Assembly: GCF_006861825.1 (NCBI RefSeq)
Contig: NZ_VDGI01000001.1
Coordinates: 412,048-476,047 of the forward strand
Direction of reading: 5' to 3'
Source: Psychrobacillus vulpis
GTDB lineage: Bacteria; Bacillota; Bacilli; Bacillales_A; Planococcaceae
DNA: 64,000 nucleotides
Positions 18,166 through 26,096 of this stretch are shown here, piece after piece; the first letter of the stretch is position 1; each line of letters starts with the position of its first letter. The position numbers and the translations under genes are program-made. Under the pieces are notes generated by a model, which saw nothing but the letters and a program-made list of their open reading frames with translations, was not told the DNA's origin and ran no database searches.

Positions 18166-18708
18166 TTGAAGAAAGTTTATATAATTAGACATTGCCAAGC
18201 TGAAGGGCAGGAAGACCAGGCACCACTAACTGAAAAGGGCTACAATCAGGCAGTACAGCTCGCAAATTTTCTAGAAAATACTAAAGTCGACCAGATAATT
18301 TCAAGCCCTTTTTTACGTGCTATCCAAACAATTGATCCATTTGCAAAAAGTAGCCATTTAGACGTACAAATCGATAATCGATTATCTGAGCGAATTCTGA
18401 GTTCCACCCCTATAACAAATTGGCTTGATAAACTTAAAGAAACCTTTAATGATAAAGAACTAAAACTAGAAGGTGGAGAATCTAGCAATGAAGCGCAAAA
18501 ACGAATATTAGAAGTACTAAATGACATTTTAAATAGCAAGGTAGAAAATAGTATGATCGTGACACATGGGAACATCATGTCCTTACTATTAAATAATTTC
18601 AATAATGATTTTGGATTCGAACAATGGAAAGAGTTAAGTAATCCAGATGTTTTCCTTTTAATTTTTTCTAACAATGAATTCACTATCCAACGGATTTGGC
18701 ATGATTAA
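18166..18708 (+). CDS. Histidine phosphatase (phosphoglycerate-mutase-like)
   Basis: A 180-residue member of the histidine phosphatase superfamily. The catalytic RHC motif occurs at IIRHCQAEG (RHG in most members; here Cys replaces Gly). The supporting catalytic residues are in ISSPFLRAIQT, RLSER and VTHGNIMSLL. It likely removes phosphate from a small metabolite. Start TTG 18166 with AGAGGTG upstream. It follows the LysR gene at 25 bases, possibly co-transcribed, and ends at a terminator. Confidence 0.82.
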   Translation: MKKVYIIRHCQAEGQEDQAPLTEKGYNQAVQLANFLENTKVDQIISSPFLRAIQTIDPFAKSSHLDVQIDNRLSERILSSTPITNWLDKLKETFNDKELKLEGGESSNEAQKRILEVLNDILNSKVENSMIVTHGNIMSLLLNNFNNDFGFEQWKELSNPDVFLLIFSNNEFTIQRIWHD

Positions 18709-18718
18709 TTTGTATAAA

Positions 18719-18758
18719 AAAAGGTATTCCGAAAGAATCGGAATACCTTTTTTTATAT
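18719..18758. terminator. Bidirectional terminator between phosphatase gene and tRNA cluster
   Basis: A 12-bp stem AAAGGTATTCCG/CGGAATACCTTT is flanked by A-run and T-run. It can serve both the plus-strand phosphatase gene and the minus-strand tRNA genes. Confidence 0.85.
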
Positions 18759-18768
18759 CTTTAAATTA

Positions 18769-18841
18769 TGGAGCCTAGCGGGATCGAACCGCTGACCTCC
18801 TGCGTGCAAGGCAGGCGCTCTCCCAGCTGAGCTAAGGCCCC
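18769..18841 (-). tRNA. tRNA-Ala (TGC)
   Basis: A full cloverleaf on the minus strand. The acceptor GGGGCCT pairs with AGGCTCC, the D-arm is AGCTCAGCTGGGAGAGC, the anticodon TGC lies in CTTGCAC, and the T-arm is GGTTCGATCCC. No CCA is encoded. It is the last of the Val-Tyr-Gln-Ala cluster. Confidence 0.97.
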
Positions 18842-18864
18842 TCAAAATTATTTACAACGGTCTA

Positions 18865-18939
18865 TGGCTGGGGTACCTGGATTCGAACCAGGGCATGACG
18901 GAATCAAAATCCGTTGCCTTACCGCTTGGCTATACCCCA
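18865..18939 (-). tRNA. tRNA-Gln (TTG)
   Basis: A cloverleaf with acceptor TGGGGTA/TACCCCA, anticodon TTG in TTTTGAT, T-arm GGTTCGAATCC, discriminator G and encoded CCA. Confidence 0.97.
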
Positions 18940-18945
18940 ATAAAC

Positions 18946-19029
18946 TGGTGGAGGGGGACGGATTCGAACCGCCGAACCCTAAGGAGCGGATTTACAGTCC
19001 GCCGCGTTTAGCCACTTCGCTACCCCTCC
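18946..19029 (-). tRNA. tRNA-Tyr (GTA)
   Basis: A class II tRNA with a long variable arm. The acceptor begins GGAGGGG, the anticodon is GTA in CTGTAAA, the T-arm is GGTTCGAATCC, and CCA is encoded. Confidence 0.97.
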
Positions 19030-19051
19030 AAAGCTAAGTATAAAAAATGAA

Positions 19052-19127
19052 TGGTGGAGGATGACGGGCTCGAACCGCCGACCCTCTGCTTGTAAGGCAG
19101 ATGCTCTCCCAGCTGAGCTAATCCTCC
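19052..19127 (-). tRNA. tRNA-Val (TAC)
   Basis: The acceptor is GGAGGAT/ATCCTCC, the anticodon TAC lies in CTTACAA, the T-arm is GGTTCGAGCCC, and CCA is encoded. It is the first tRNA of the group of four on the host side of attL. Confidence 0.97.
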
Positions 19128-19183
19128 TGGGTTTTATAATTACAATAAGTTTCGCATCTCTGCGTCAAAACTGGACAAAAATA

Positions 19184-19212
19184 ATAATAACATATTTATC
19201 GTACTTGGACAA
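19184..19212 (-). promoter_or_regulatory. Promoter in front of the Val-Tyr-Gln-Ala tRNA cluster
   Basis: On the minus strand, TTGTCC (19212-19207), a 17-base spacer and TATTAT (19189-19184) lie about 57 bases before tRNA-Val. It sits on the host side of attL, so it can drive the four tRNAs after the prophage cut them off from the rrn transcript. Confidence 0.6.
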
Positions 19213-19242
19213 GTAGTTTTATAAGTTTTTCTACTTAAAATG

Positions 19243-19286
19243 TAAGCTTCCAACCAGGTTCGAACTGGTGACCTCTTCCTTACCAT
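19243..19286. other. attL: attL: displaced 3' half of host tRNA-Thr
   Basis: 44 bases matching the 3' half of the tRNA-Thr gene at 61692-61735, with 4 mismatches. The last 20 bases (GGTGACCTCTTCCTTACCAT) are identical, and the crossover probably fell there. The sequence beyond CCAT is unrelated, so this is a tRNA fragment and not a gene. Confidence 0.9.
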
Positions 19287-19390
19287 AGTTAAGGACTTCC
19301 ATTTCACTTAATTTATTCTACTTGCAACCTGTATATTTGACAAGGGTTATTTATGAATAAACTTTTAATTTTTATCAACTTTTATCTTTG

Positions 19391-19431
19391 TCGGTCACAC
19401 ATTGTCTGTGTTTGGTCACACGTCGGTCACT
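19391..19431. repeat. Integrase arm-type repeat cluster near attL
   Basis: TCGGTCACAC at 19391 and TTGGTCACACGTCGGTCACT at 19412-19431. The second is repeated with one change at 61601-61620 beside attR. Matched repeats inside both prophage ends are typical of integrase arm sites. Confidence 0.6.
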
Positions 19432-19511
19432 TTTCTCTGAGTTTCTTCTATATAAATAACATTAGTTAATCATTCCTCTTCTTTATTGGGATAGTGGCTT
19501 CTTTCTAATTG

Positions 19512-19549
19512 GAAAAACCACCTTCCATTATTAATTGGTTGGTGGTTTC
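19512..19549 (-). terminator. Terminator of the YolD-like gene pair
   Basis: The inverted repeat AAACCACC/GGTGGTTT is followed by TTCC and T-rich sequence on the minus strand. It lies next to the stop codon at 19548. Confidence 0.65.
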
Positions 19550-19898
19550 ACATAGTAATATATGTACACATTAGTTCCTCTGTTTTTTCTCGTAATTGGT
19601 TTCTAGTATACTTTCGATATTCTTCGTGTCCAGATTTGATGAAAGTGTATTCTGTATAATCCTCGTTTGTCTTACCTTTTACTAATCGCATATTATACCT
19701 AGTTATGTAAACATCTGTCTTTTTCAATTCTGTTCTTATATTGCTCAAAGCACTCTCAACTTTAGCTATATAAGGTCTTGTTAGTTTGAAAGGATGTTTT
19801 ATTATTGTTTCTAGGTCTTTTTCTAGTATTTTGATAAGTATCGGTAAGTATAGTTTGTTCTCGAAGTAGATATATTCATCTGTAGAAATCGAAGACAT
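19548..19898 (-). CDS. Hypothetical phage protein paired with YolD-like gene
   Basis: 116 residues, mostly helical, with LYLPILIKILEKDLETI and HEEYRKYTRNQLREKTEELM. I recognise no catalytic motif. It begins at the stop codon of the upstream YolD-like gene, so the two are translationally coupled. Paired small genes of this kind recur in Bacillus phages and SOS-linked loci; the role is unknown. Confidence 0.7.
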   Translation of the reverse strand: MSSISTDEYIYFENKLYLPILIKILEKDLETIIKHPFKLTRPYIAKVESALSNIRTELKKTDVYITRYNMRLVKGKTNEDYTEYTFIKSGHEEYRKYTRNQLREKTEELMCTYITM

Positions 19899-20224
19899 TA
19901 TTCCATACTGCTTACTTTCAAAATATCTAAAAAGTGTACTTTGTTAACTATCCTCATTTTATCTACGATATGAATTAATTTAGTGTTTGGATCAAGTTTT
20001 GTGACTACTCCTGTAACTGGTTCTTCTCCTCTATAAATAACGAATGTCCTTATCTTATTATCTTCTTTGGCTTCATTTAAAATAGCTGCAAGTTCTTCTA
20101 GTTCGAACTCATCTCTGTCTAAATGTTTTGGTGGCTTTTTAGAGCTTGGAACTCTTTCTAACTTATTTGTACTTCTTGTACCCTTTTCTCTTTTTGGCGG
20201 TTTTGGCACAGGTTTAAAAGTCAT
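19898..20224 (-). CDS. YolD-like domain protein
   Basis: 108 residues. The N-terminus is lysine/proline-rich and likely disordered (about 1-35). The C-terminal part (about 60-105), IRTFVIYRGEEPVTGVVTKLDPN then IHIVDKMRIVNKVHFLDIL, is the small beta-rich YolD fold. YolD proteins often accompany UvrX/DinB-type polymerases, but none is present here. First gene of a two-gene operon at the left end of the prophage. Confidence 0.7.
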   Translation of the reverse strand: MTFKPVPKPPKREKGTRSTNKLERVPSSKKPPKHLDRDEFELEELAAILNEAKEDNKIRTFVIYRGEEPVTGVVTKLDPNTKLIHIVDKMRIVNKVHFLDILKVSSME

Positions 20225-20324
20225 AATAACAACACCTCATTTTATTAGTTTCTTATATATTATACGAACAAATATTCTATTTCAACCTTTTCAAGAACGT
20301 TTGTTTGTATTTTTATAAAAATAA

Positions 20325-20362
20325 AAAAGCCCTACCCACATTACAGTGAATAAGGCTTTAGA
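20325..20362 (-). terminator. Terminator after the amidase
   Basis: An imperfect stem AAAGCC/GGGCTTT is followed by TTTTATTTTTA on the minus strand, at the end of the lysis cassette. Confidence 0.55.
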
Positions 20363-21229
20363 TTATTGATTATTTAATTTTTCAAGCATTGCTTTGGAAG
20401 GTGTTTCGTATTTAATGTGTTCAGGCATATTAGTAACCCACTCACCAGCACCTAAATAGTATTGTCCACCATGTTCAGGTCTATAATTGTATACCCTAAA
20501 CTCTCCACCCTTTTTCAACGTTCTAGTATGGATTATTTCACCACTGGCATGGGGTGAGTCTTCCCAAACATTAATATCTTTTAAAACAGTTATTTTCCCT
20601 TTTTGCCCTAGTTTTAATTCTGTTTTTCCCCACATGATTTTTTCAATGTTCGTAACACCTGCCAAATCCTTATTTACATCATTTAAGAATTCAATCCACA
20701 ATGATTTATCTTTGACAAATGGTGCAGGACAGTTCTTTCCAGTCACATCGAAATGACGATAGATTGGTTGCTTTCCAAATTTCTTTTCTAGCATCTGAAC
20801 CACTAAGATAGTTCGCTCAATAGTATCTTGATGAATTGATCCGTCTTTCTCCATACACATTTCAATCCCTATAGAAATTAGATTAGCATTTCCTCCTTTA
20901 TAGAAAGGTGCAGTTGCCACAAGAGAAGGAATTAGAGGCCCTTCTTTTCTTTCATTAGCATGGAATGCTACTTCATCCAACGGAATTAATTCAAGAGCTT
21001 TGTGACGGTCAACAAATATATGAGCACTAGCAAAACGCTTTTTTTCTACTGGCAGTTTGTCATTAGCATTGGGTAACGTAGTATTAAAGTAAGTGAAATG
21101 ATTATCTGCAGTTCCTCCATTGTTCGCAGTATAATGAAGGACTTCTGCAGATACTCTCAATAGTTTCCTTCCGGTTCGAGTGGTAGGATGCTTTTTGATA
21201 TGTTTTACCTCGTAATTTAAAGTAGCCAT
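20363..21229 (-). CDS. Endolysin: N-acetylmuramoyl-L-alanine amidase
   Basis: A 288-residue zinc amidase that cuts the MurNAc-L-Ala bond to free progeny phage. The Amidase_2 domain (about 20-180) has the first zinc His in VLHYTANNGG, the central FHANER, and YRHFDVTGKNCPAPF with the last His and Cys ligands. Residues about 200-275 look like an SH3b wall-binding domain (KITVLKDINVWEDS, YNYRPEHGGQYYL). It has no signal peptide, so it needs the holin encoded just upstream. Confidence 0.92.
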   Translation of the reverse strand: MATLNYEVKHIKKHPTTRTGRKLLRVSAEVLHYTANNGGTADNHFTYFNTTLPNANDKLPVEKKRFASAHIFVDRHKALELIPLDEVAFHANERKEGPLIPSLVATAPFYKGGNANLISIGIEMCMEKDGSIHQDTIERTILVVQMLEKKFGKQPIYRHFDVTGKNCPAPFVKDKSLWIEFLNDVNKDLAGVTNIEKIMWGKTELKLGQKGKITVLKDINVWEDSPHASGEIIHTRTLKKGGEFRVYNYRPEHGGQYYLGAGEWVTNMPEHIKYETPSKAMLEKLNNQ

Positions 21230-21496
21230 CTACTCACCTACTTTCGTAATTCCACTTCTATCATTACCTAATTCAAACAACCCAGTAGCTGAAAGTCCAG
21301 CTAATCCTCCTGCCCACAATCGTAGTACTAAATCCAAATCAGTAAACGGTTGTGCAGCAAATCCAATAAAAATACCCACCACAAATGCGATGAGCGGAAT
21401 GTAATTCTTTTTAATTGGTCCCGTTCGTTTGATTAACTCCACTACCCCCAAAATGATTGGAGCGATTACTGTTGCAAATATTAATACTTCTGTCAT
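21230..21496 (-). CDS. Holin
   Basis: 88 residues with two to three hydrophobic segments (VLIFATVIAPIILGVVELI, YIPLIAFVVGIFIGFAA, LWAGGLAGLSATGLFELG). It lies directly before the amidase gene with adjoining ends. Size, topology and position fit a class II phage holin that releases the amidase through the membrane. Confidence 0.82.
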   Translation of the reverse strand: MTEVLIFATVIAPIILGVVELIKRTGPIKKNYIPLIAFVVGIFIGFAAQPFTDLDLVLRLWAGGLAGLSATGLFELGNDRSGITKVGE

Positions 21497-21512
21497 TTTC
21501 CATTCCTCCTAA

Positions 21513-21890
21513 TTATTTTTTCAAAAAATGTTCTATCAACATATAAACACCAGTTCCAGAAGCTAATAATCCTGTTATGCCTCCGCCTAGTTTCAGCAGG
21601 ATATTAGAAATATGATTCCATTTAGCCATACGTAATTCATGGGTTTGTGTGTTTCTTGTAGTTTGAATTGTCATAGCCCCTTCCACTAGGGTAAAGAGTT
21701 TACTATTTTGCTCTACAATTGTTTGCCGAGTTTCCCGATTTTCTACCATGACCGTGTTCTCTAATTTTATTGATCTGTCCTCTAATAATTTCAAACGATC
21801 GTCATGTTTTTTGTCTGCTTCTTCTAAATTTGTGATGCGTTCTCCATGATCCATTACAGTCTCGAACAATGAGTTACTACTTGCTGTCAT
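21513..21890 (-). CDS. XhlA-like haemolysin/lysis accessory protein
   Basis: 125 residues: a long coiled coil (about 10-85, GERITNLEEADKKHDDRLKLLEDRSIKLENT) and one C-terminal membrane helix (ILLKLGGGITGLLASGTGVYMLIEHF). This layout is that of XhlA, encoded before holin and amidase in PBSX-like phages, where it aids lysis. Confidence 0.75.
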   Translation of the reverse strand: MTASSNSLFETVMDHGERITNLEEADKKHDDRLKLLEDRSIKLENTVMVENRETRQTIVEQNSKLFTLVEGAMTIQTTRNTQTHELRMAKWNHISNILLKLGGGITGLLASGTGVYMLIEHFLKK

Positions 21891-21907
21891 CCTCTCACCC
21901 CTATTTA

Positions 21908-21940
21908 CAAAATAAAAAGAACGCCCAAGTTTGGACGCTC
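21908..21940 (-). terminator. Terminator of the second recombinase gene
   Basis: The minus-strand stem AGAGCGTCC/GGGCGTTCT is followed by TTTTATTTT. It lies after the stop codon at 21941. Confidence 0.75.
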
Positions 21941-22933
21941 TTACTGTACATGATATTTTTTAAATGCTTGTTGTTTACGTTCTTCAGAAACATTTGCATA
22001 AATTAGCGTAGTTCCTGGATTACTATGTCCCATAAGATGTTGTAGATCCGCTAATTCTATTCCTGCATCAGTAGAGAGCGTAGCAAAGGTATGTCTCATA
22101 ATGTGCGGATGCAATTTTTTTGAGATATTCGATGCAGTCTCAATTTTGTCTATTTCTCGCTGAATAGCTCTATGCCCCATACGACGATACGGTTTTCTGG
22201 TAGTGACAAATAAAGCATCAACATCATCGCTTCTACTATTTAAGTACTTCTTTAAATGGTAAAGAGCTTTAAAAGATAAATAAACAATTCTTTCCTTATC
22301 ACCCTTTCCGATTACTTTCATTGACATCGATTGAATATTAATATCCGATTTATTCATTGCAGCTAATTCTGCCAGTCTGCATCCAGTGCTATAAAAGACT
22401 TCTATTAGCGCACGTTGTCTCAATGTTTCGCATGATTCTCGTACTTTTTCGAGTTCTTCAATGGACAATCCTTTAGGTAATCTTTTTTCCTTCTTTGGAG
22501 GCCTTATTTTAGCTGTTGGATTACGAAGAATTACTTCTTCATTCACCAACCAACCAAAGAAACTTTTCAGAACTGACAATTTTGTACTTATGGTGCTCAT
22601 TTTTGCTTTTGGAAAAGAAGCTAAATATTCACGAATGTCATTTGTTGTTATTTGTACAACCGCCTTTTGGTATTTCACTGAAAACAGTCTTAACTCTGTT
22701 CTATAACCTGATAACGTTTTGCTACTTAAACCTTCTATTCTCATAGAAGAGAGATATAACTCAACTTTTTCAGGAATATCTTTTTCTAATTCTAAAAAAG
22801 TTTTTCTATGATTCTCGTAATTACTTAACACTTCTTCTACTCTCATTTCTAACTTCATCATATCTACTTCCGGACATAGAGTGCTGATTACGGTGTGCAA
22901 ATCATTAGCAAGACGAATAGTATCGTTTGACAT
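21941..22933 (-). CDS. Tyrosine recombinase (XerC/D-like), second in the prophage
   Basis: 330 residues. A SAM-like core-binding domain (about 55-140: VELYLSSMRIEGLSSKTLSGYRTELR) precedes the catalytic domain. The catalytic set is complete: Arg in TGCRLAELA, Lys in GKGDKERIV, HPHIMRHTFAT (His-x-x-Arg), GHSNPGTT (His) and the nucleophile in LIYANVSEE. It lies far from the att sites and is flanked by lysis and tail genes, so it is unlikely to be the prophage integrase (60414-61586). It is divergent from a small Cro-like gene, with twin palindromes between them. Confidence 0.9.
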   Translation of the reverse strand: MSNDTIRLANDLHTVISTLCPEVDMMKLEMRVEEVLSNYENHRKTFLELEKDIPEKVELYLSSMRIEGLSSKTLSGYRTELRLFSVKYQKAVVQITTNDIREYLASFPKAKMSTISTKLSVLKSFFGWLVNEEVILRNPTAKIRPPKKEKRLPKGLSIEELEKVRESCETLRQRALIEVFYSTGCRLAELAAMNKSDINIQSMSMKVIGKGDKERIVYLSFKALYHLKKYLNSRSDDVDALFVTTRKPYRRMGHRAIQREIDKIETASNISKKLHPHIMRHTFATLSTDAGIELADLQHLMGHSNPGTTLIYANVSEERKQQAFKKYHVQ

Positions 22934-22950
22934 CTAAAACTCCTCCTTTT

Positions 22951-23019
22951 GATATGTTAAACATATCATATACTAATACGTTTTACATATCAAGTAAAAA
23001 GAGATATATTAAACATATC
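22951..23019. promoter_or_regulatory. Twin 17-bp palindromic operators
   Basis: GATATGTTAAACATATC at 22951-22967 and GATATATTAAACATATC at 23003-23019 lie between the divergent recombinase and Cro-like genes, with a half site ACATATC at 22985. Equal size, shared arms and position make them the likely binding sites of the Cro-like protein, controlling both genes. Confidence 0.8.
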
Positions 23020-23039
23020 ACCTAAAAGGAGTTGTTAGA

Positions 23040-23255
23040 ATGATTGTACGCATCGCATTGCAAGATGTATTAGACAAGAAAAAAATATCACAACACCAGC
23101 TTGCTAAACTGACTGATATTCCACAGCCAGCTATTAATTTAATGTGCAAAAATAAATCCGTTAGGTTCCCTTTGGATCGACTAGCTAGAATTTGTGAAGT
23201 CTTAGAATGTCAAATAAGCGATATATTAATATTAGAAAAAGAGCCAACAGATTAA
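23040..23255 (+). CDS. Small Cro/C1-type helix-turn-helix regulator
   Basis: 71 residues, essentially one XRE-type DNA-binding domain: ISQHQLAKLTDIPQPAINLM covers the helix-turn-helix, and LDRLARICEVLECQISDIL is the conserved last helices (YozG-like). AAAGGAG lies upstream of ATG 23040. It probably represses itself and the divergent tyrosine recombinase through the palindromes at 22951-23019. It ends at a terminator. Confidence 0.85.
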   Translation: MIVRIALQDVLDKKKISQHQLAKLTDIPQPAINLMCKNKSVRFPLDRLARICEVLECQISDILILEKEPTD

Positions 23256-23277
23256 CCTCTGTAAGCTCTTTTTTTAA
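23236..23277 (+). terminator. Terminator of the Cro-like gene
   Basis: The stem AGAGC..ACAG/CTGT..GCTCT, with internal unpaired bases, is followed by TTTTTTT. Confidence 0.75.
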
Positions 23278-23325
23278 ATGTTTTATTACGACGCATTATG
23301 TTCCCAATATATCTTATGACTTATT

Positions 23326-23466
23326 CTATTTTGAACTTAAAGTATGATGATATTCTGCCACATCATAATGATAATTAGAAGATGTTGAACCTCCTTTAAA
23401 TTTTTTAGCTTTTCTTAGATGAAAATTAAACCAAACATAATGCCAAAATAATTTTATTAGTCCCAT
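23326..23466 (-). CDS. Small hypothetical phage protein (46 residues)
   Basis: ATG 23466 with GGAGGG seven bases upstream and stop TAG at 23326. The peptide starts MGLIKLFWHYVWFNFHLRKA, aromatic and basic, and ends in a His/Tyr-rich tail (NYHYDVAEYHH). The ribosome site supports translation; I do not recognise a family. It lies between the Cro-like gene and the Abi-alpha-type gene on the opposite strand. Confidence 0.5.
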   Translation of the reverse strand: MGLIKLFWHYVWFNFHLRKAKKFKGGSTSSNYHYDVAEYHHTLSSK

Positions 23467-23548
23467 CTTGAATCCCTCCAATTTATTTTATATACTCTAG
23501 AAATCATTCCCAAAGATTAGTAGAATCATAATTAAAGGAGGTGAATTC

Positions 23549-24334
23549 ATGAGTAATGTAAAAGATACACTAGAAACTGTTCAAGGAATTATGGACGCAG
23601 TACCTGTTTATGAAGATATGTTGCAACCTGCTTCAAAAGAATTAGGCAAAGGATTACTAACGATCTCAAAAACGGTAAACATAGCCCTTGCTCCCTTGGC
23701 TGGATTAGTTTGGGGTTATGAAAAAATATCCTCATACTTAGAAAACAGTATGGCAGGTAAACTCAAAGACGTTCCTGAGGAAAGAATTATAACACCCGAC
23801 CCATCGGTTGCTGTTCCGACTATTGAAGCACTGAGATATACTGCTCATAAGGAAGAACTCCGTGAATTGTTTTCTAATCTAATTGCTACAGCAATGGATA
23901 AAGATGTTGCAATAAAAGCTCACCCATCTTTTGTTGAAATAATAAAGCAACTTACTCCAGACGAGGCAAAAATAATTTGTTCAATTAAAGATAATGGCCT
24001 AAATCCTTTAATAGGAGTTCAAGCTGTCAATGAAAGCAATGGTTTCTTAGAAATTAAGAAAAATTTTACTAACTTGTCTCGCATTGTAGGTTGTTCTTAT
24101 CCAGAAATGGTGTCATCATACATTGAAAATCTTAATCGGTTAGGACTCATTTCCATTGATACTCAAACTACTATAGCTGAAAACTCTTATTACGATGAAT
24201 TGATTAATCAACCAGAAATTCAATTATTAACTCCGCAAATACTGAGTATGCCAAGAAAAGTTAAGTATCAAAAATATACTTTTTCAAGAACTGAATTTGG
24301 TGAAAAATTTGTGAATTCTTGTACAAGACCTTAA
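23549..24334 (+). CDS. Abi-alpha (DUF4393) family protein, likely phage-defence moron
   Basis: 261 residues. The pattern fits the DUF4393/Abi-alpha family: an N-terminal helix pair with a hydrophobic turn (GKGLLTISKTVNIALAPLAGLVWGYEKI), then PSVAVPTIEALRYTAHKEELRELFSNLIATAMDK, AHPSFVEIIKQLTPDEAKII and a C-terminal helical part. Family members are linked to abortive infection by annotation only; the mechanism is unknown. It stands on the plus strand amid minus-strand late genes, with its own GGAGGTG site and a hairpin after it. That is the mark of a lysogenic-conversion gene. Confidence 0.75.
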   Translation: MSNVKDTLETVQGIMDAVPVYEDMLQPASKELGKGLLTISKTVNIALAPLAGLVWGYEKISSYLENSMAGKLKDVPEERIITPDPSVAVPTIEALRYTAHKEELRELFSNLIATAMDKDVAIKAHPSFVEIIKQLTPDEAKIICSIKDNGLNPLIGVQAVNESNGFLEIKKNFTNLSRIVGCSYPEMVSSYIENLNRLGLISIDTQTTIAENSYYDELINQPEIQLLTPQILSMPRKVKYQKYTFSRTEFGEKFVNSCTRP

Positions 24335-24337
24335 TAT

Positions 24338-24372
24338 CTTGAGGCAAATGATCACAGTGAATATTTGCCTCT
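24338..24372 (+). terminator. Hairpin after the Abi-alpha-type gene
   Basis: The stem GAGGCAAAT/ATTTGCCTC with an 11-base loop is followed by TCTCTCTC. The weak T-run leaves some doubt. Confidence 0.55.
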
Positions 24373-24422
24373 CTCTCACTATTATGTTCCTCATTAGAAA
24401 AATGACATAAAAAACAGCTTGC

Positions 24423-24578
24423 TTATGCTACGTTTAATTGGGCTGTTAACTCTTCGTATTGGGGATGAGTAATACGGTCACCGACTAGAAAAATATCTAG
24501 TTTTTGTTGCATATCCTCTTTAGAAGTATACGATTGACGTTCAATTTGTGATTTGCATGCACGGTAAGTTAAGTTCAT
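24423..24578 (-). CDS. Small tail-region protein (51 residues)
   Basis: ATG 24578 with GGAGG eight bases upstream; stop TAA 24423. The sequence is MNLTYRACKSQIERQSYTSK, then DRITHPQYEELTAQLNVA. It resembles the small proteins of the XkdX kind encoded after tail fibres in PBSX-like phages, judging by position and size. No domain is recognised. Confidence 0.6.
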   Translation of the reverse strand: MNLTYRACKSQIERQSYTSKEDMQQKLDIFLVGDRITHPQYEELTAQLNVA

Positions 24579-24603
24579 TTTAAATTCCTCCAATTGTTAT
24601 AAT

Positions 24604-24903
24604 TTATAGTCCTAATTCAATCATTGTTACTCGGTAGTCAACATCTATAATGTAATCATTTAATAGCTCTGTTTCAGTTGGCTCTTGTGGTTCTACTGGT
24701 ATTACATACTCCTTCGCCTTCACGATTTCATCAACTTTTTCAAGTGTAATATAATCAAATTCAGTTTCAATAATGTCATAGTCATTTGTATTCCCTCCGA
24801 AATTAGGGAATACATTTAACTCCAATTCTTTTTCATATGATGTATGGGCATTAAGCATCCCCACAATATTAAGAGTGTCTTTATGATAAATAAATGTATT
24901 CAA
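24604..24903 (-). CDS. Tail fibre-associated protein (XkdW-like)
   Basis: 99 residues with an acidic C-terminus (NDYIIDVDYRVTMIELGL). It begins at the end of the fibre gene (overlap of four bases). Proteins of this size with a C-terminal YRxxMIELGL-type ending follow tail fibres in many Bacillus myoviruses, and a fibre assembly role is inferred from that. Confidence 0.6.
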   Translation of the reverse strand: MNTFIYHKDTLNIVGMLNAHTSYEKELELNVFPNFGGNTNDYDIIETEFDYITLEKVDEIVKAKEYVIPVEPQEPTETELLNDYIIDVDYRVTMIELGL

Positions 24904-26084
24904 TTGTACATAACCTCCAAACGATACTCTCCGCTATTGAGTGTAGCTTCTAAAGTAGCATCCGTATTTTTAATTATTATTTCGATTTCTTTTGTAGCGG
25001 AATTATATCTAACGGTGGATAAACTAAGTTTGCTCGCACCTGGGCCATTTACGCTATAAAAAGTAAAGTTTGTGTTGTCTACGGCGTTTGGAATCCAATT
25101 TTTAGAGGTTGTGGTATTTAAAAAGTTCGTAGTAGATAATACATTATTTTTTGCCGATTCCAAAGTAGCGTCTACAAGATAATGTTCCGCACCCGTCCGA
25201 TTATAGTCAAACTTAAAATGAACTAAGTCCCCAGGGATAGGAATCTTTTTTGTATAACTACCATTTGCGGGCACTTTTATTCCGACGAATACCAATCTAT
25301 CATAAAGAGTTTTAACTCCCGCATTAGACCCGTCTGCATTTATTACCCTCCCGTTTCCATCTAATCCTGCAACCCCGTTAGGTTTATTAATTAAACTTGA
25401 AGCTATTTTAGAGTCAAGAGCTGTTTGCAGTCCAGTCACTTGAGCAATTGTATGTGAGTGACTTGCAGGTGCTTTTCCATTCCAATTAGTTCGTTCAGCT
25501 GCGGTTACATGCTTCTCATTATCGGCCAAGTGCGTCTCAAACTCTGTCGTAAAAACTACCTTTTCAGCATTACTCCAACCAGTGTAAGAAGCATCTGAAT
25601 ACCACACCCTTGTATATTGTGATATTAATTTAACAGGTATCGCTGGACTTTCTTTTTTGTATCTAGTAATCTGCTGAGTTGCATTTACTTTACCATCTTG
25701 GATAGTTTTGTTTGTCTCAACAAATAAAAATTCAGTAGCTGAAATGAAATCCGTCATATTCAAGAACACTGCCCAGTCTGTTCGGTCGGTATACATAACG
25801 CTCAAACCCTCTGGATATTTGTCTATATGATCTGGTCCACCTATTCCAGACACTGGATCGGCTAGTAATCCTCTAAAACCTAAATTTGTTACTCCACTAC
25901 CTACATCGTCCTTATGAACTGCATTTTCTTGTAATTCTTTTAATGCTTCATATGATGTATTTTGTAAGTAATTGAAATACTCATCAGGAGGTTTAACTCC
26001 TGCTTTCCAACCACCTTGTCTGAGTGATAAAGGTGGTTCTATACCTGGTGCTTCCCAATGTGGAAGTGGTTTTAAAAATGGCAT
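24900..26084 (-). CDS. Tail fibre protein
   Basis: 394 residues. The N-terminal part (HWEAPGIEPPLSLRQGGWKAGVKPPDEYFNYL) resembles baseplate-attachment regions of fibres. The middle has the fibre motif HVTAAERTNWNGKAPASHSH, a recurring element of Gram-positive phage fibres. The C-terminal 130 residues are beta-rich and probably bind the host surface. It lies after the gpI-like baseplate gene. Confidence 0.8.
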   Translation of the reverse strand: MPFLKPLPHWEAPGIEPPLSLRQGGWKAGVKPPDEYFNYLQNTSYEALKELQENAVHKDDVGSGVTNLGFRGLLADPVSGIGGPDHIDKYPEGLSVMYTDRTDWAVFLNMTDFISATEFLFVETNKTIQDGKVNATQQITRYKKESPAIPVKLISQYTRVWYSDASYTGWSNAEKVVFTTEFETHLADNEKHVTAAERTNWNGKAPASHSHTIAQVTGLQTALDSKIASSLINKPNGVAGLDGNGRVINADGSNAGVKTLYDRLVFVGIKVPANGSYTKKIPIPGDLVHFKFDYNRTGAEHYLVDATLESAKNNVLSTTNFLNTTTSKNWIPNAVDNTNFTFYSVNGPGASKLSLSTVRYNSATKEIEIIIKNTDATLEATLNSGEYRLEVMYN

Positions 26085-26096
26085 TAATTATCCCTC

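Noticed and set aside
19243..19286. A further tRNA gene in front of the prophage
   Set aside because: Only the 3' half of tRNA-Thr is present; the sequence after the anticodon region is phage DNA. It is attL.
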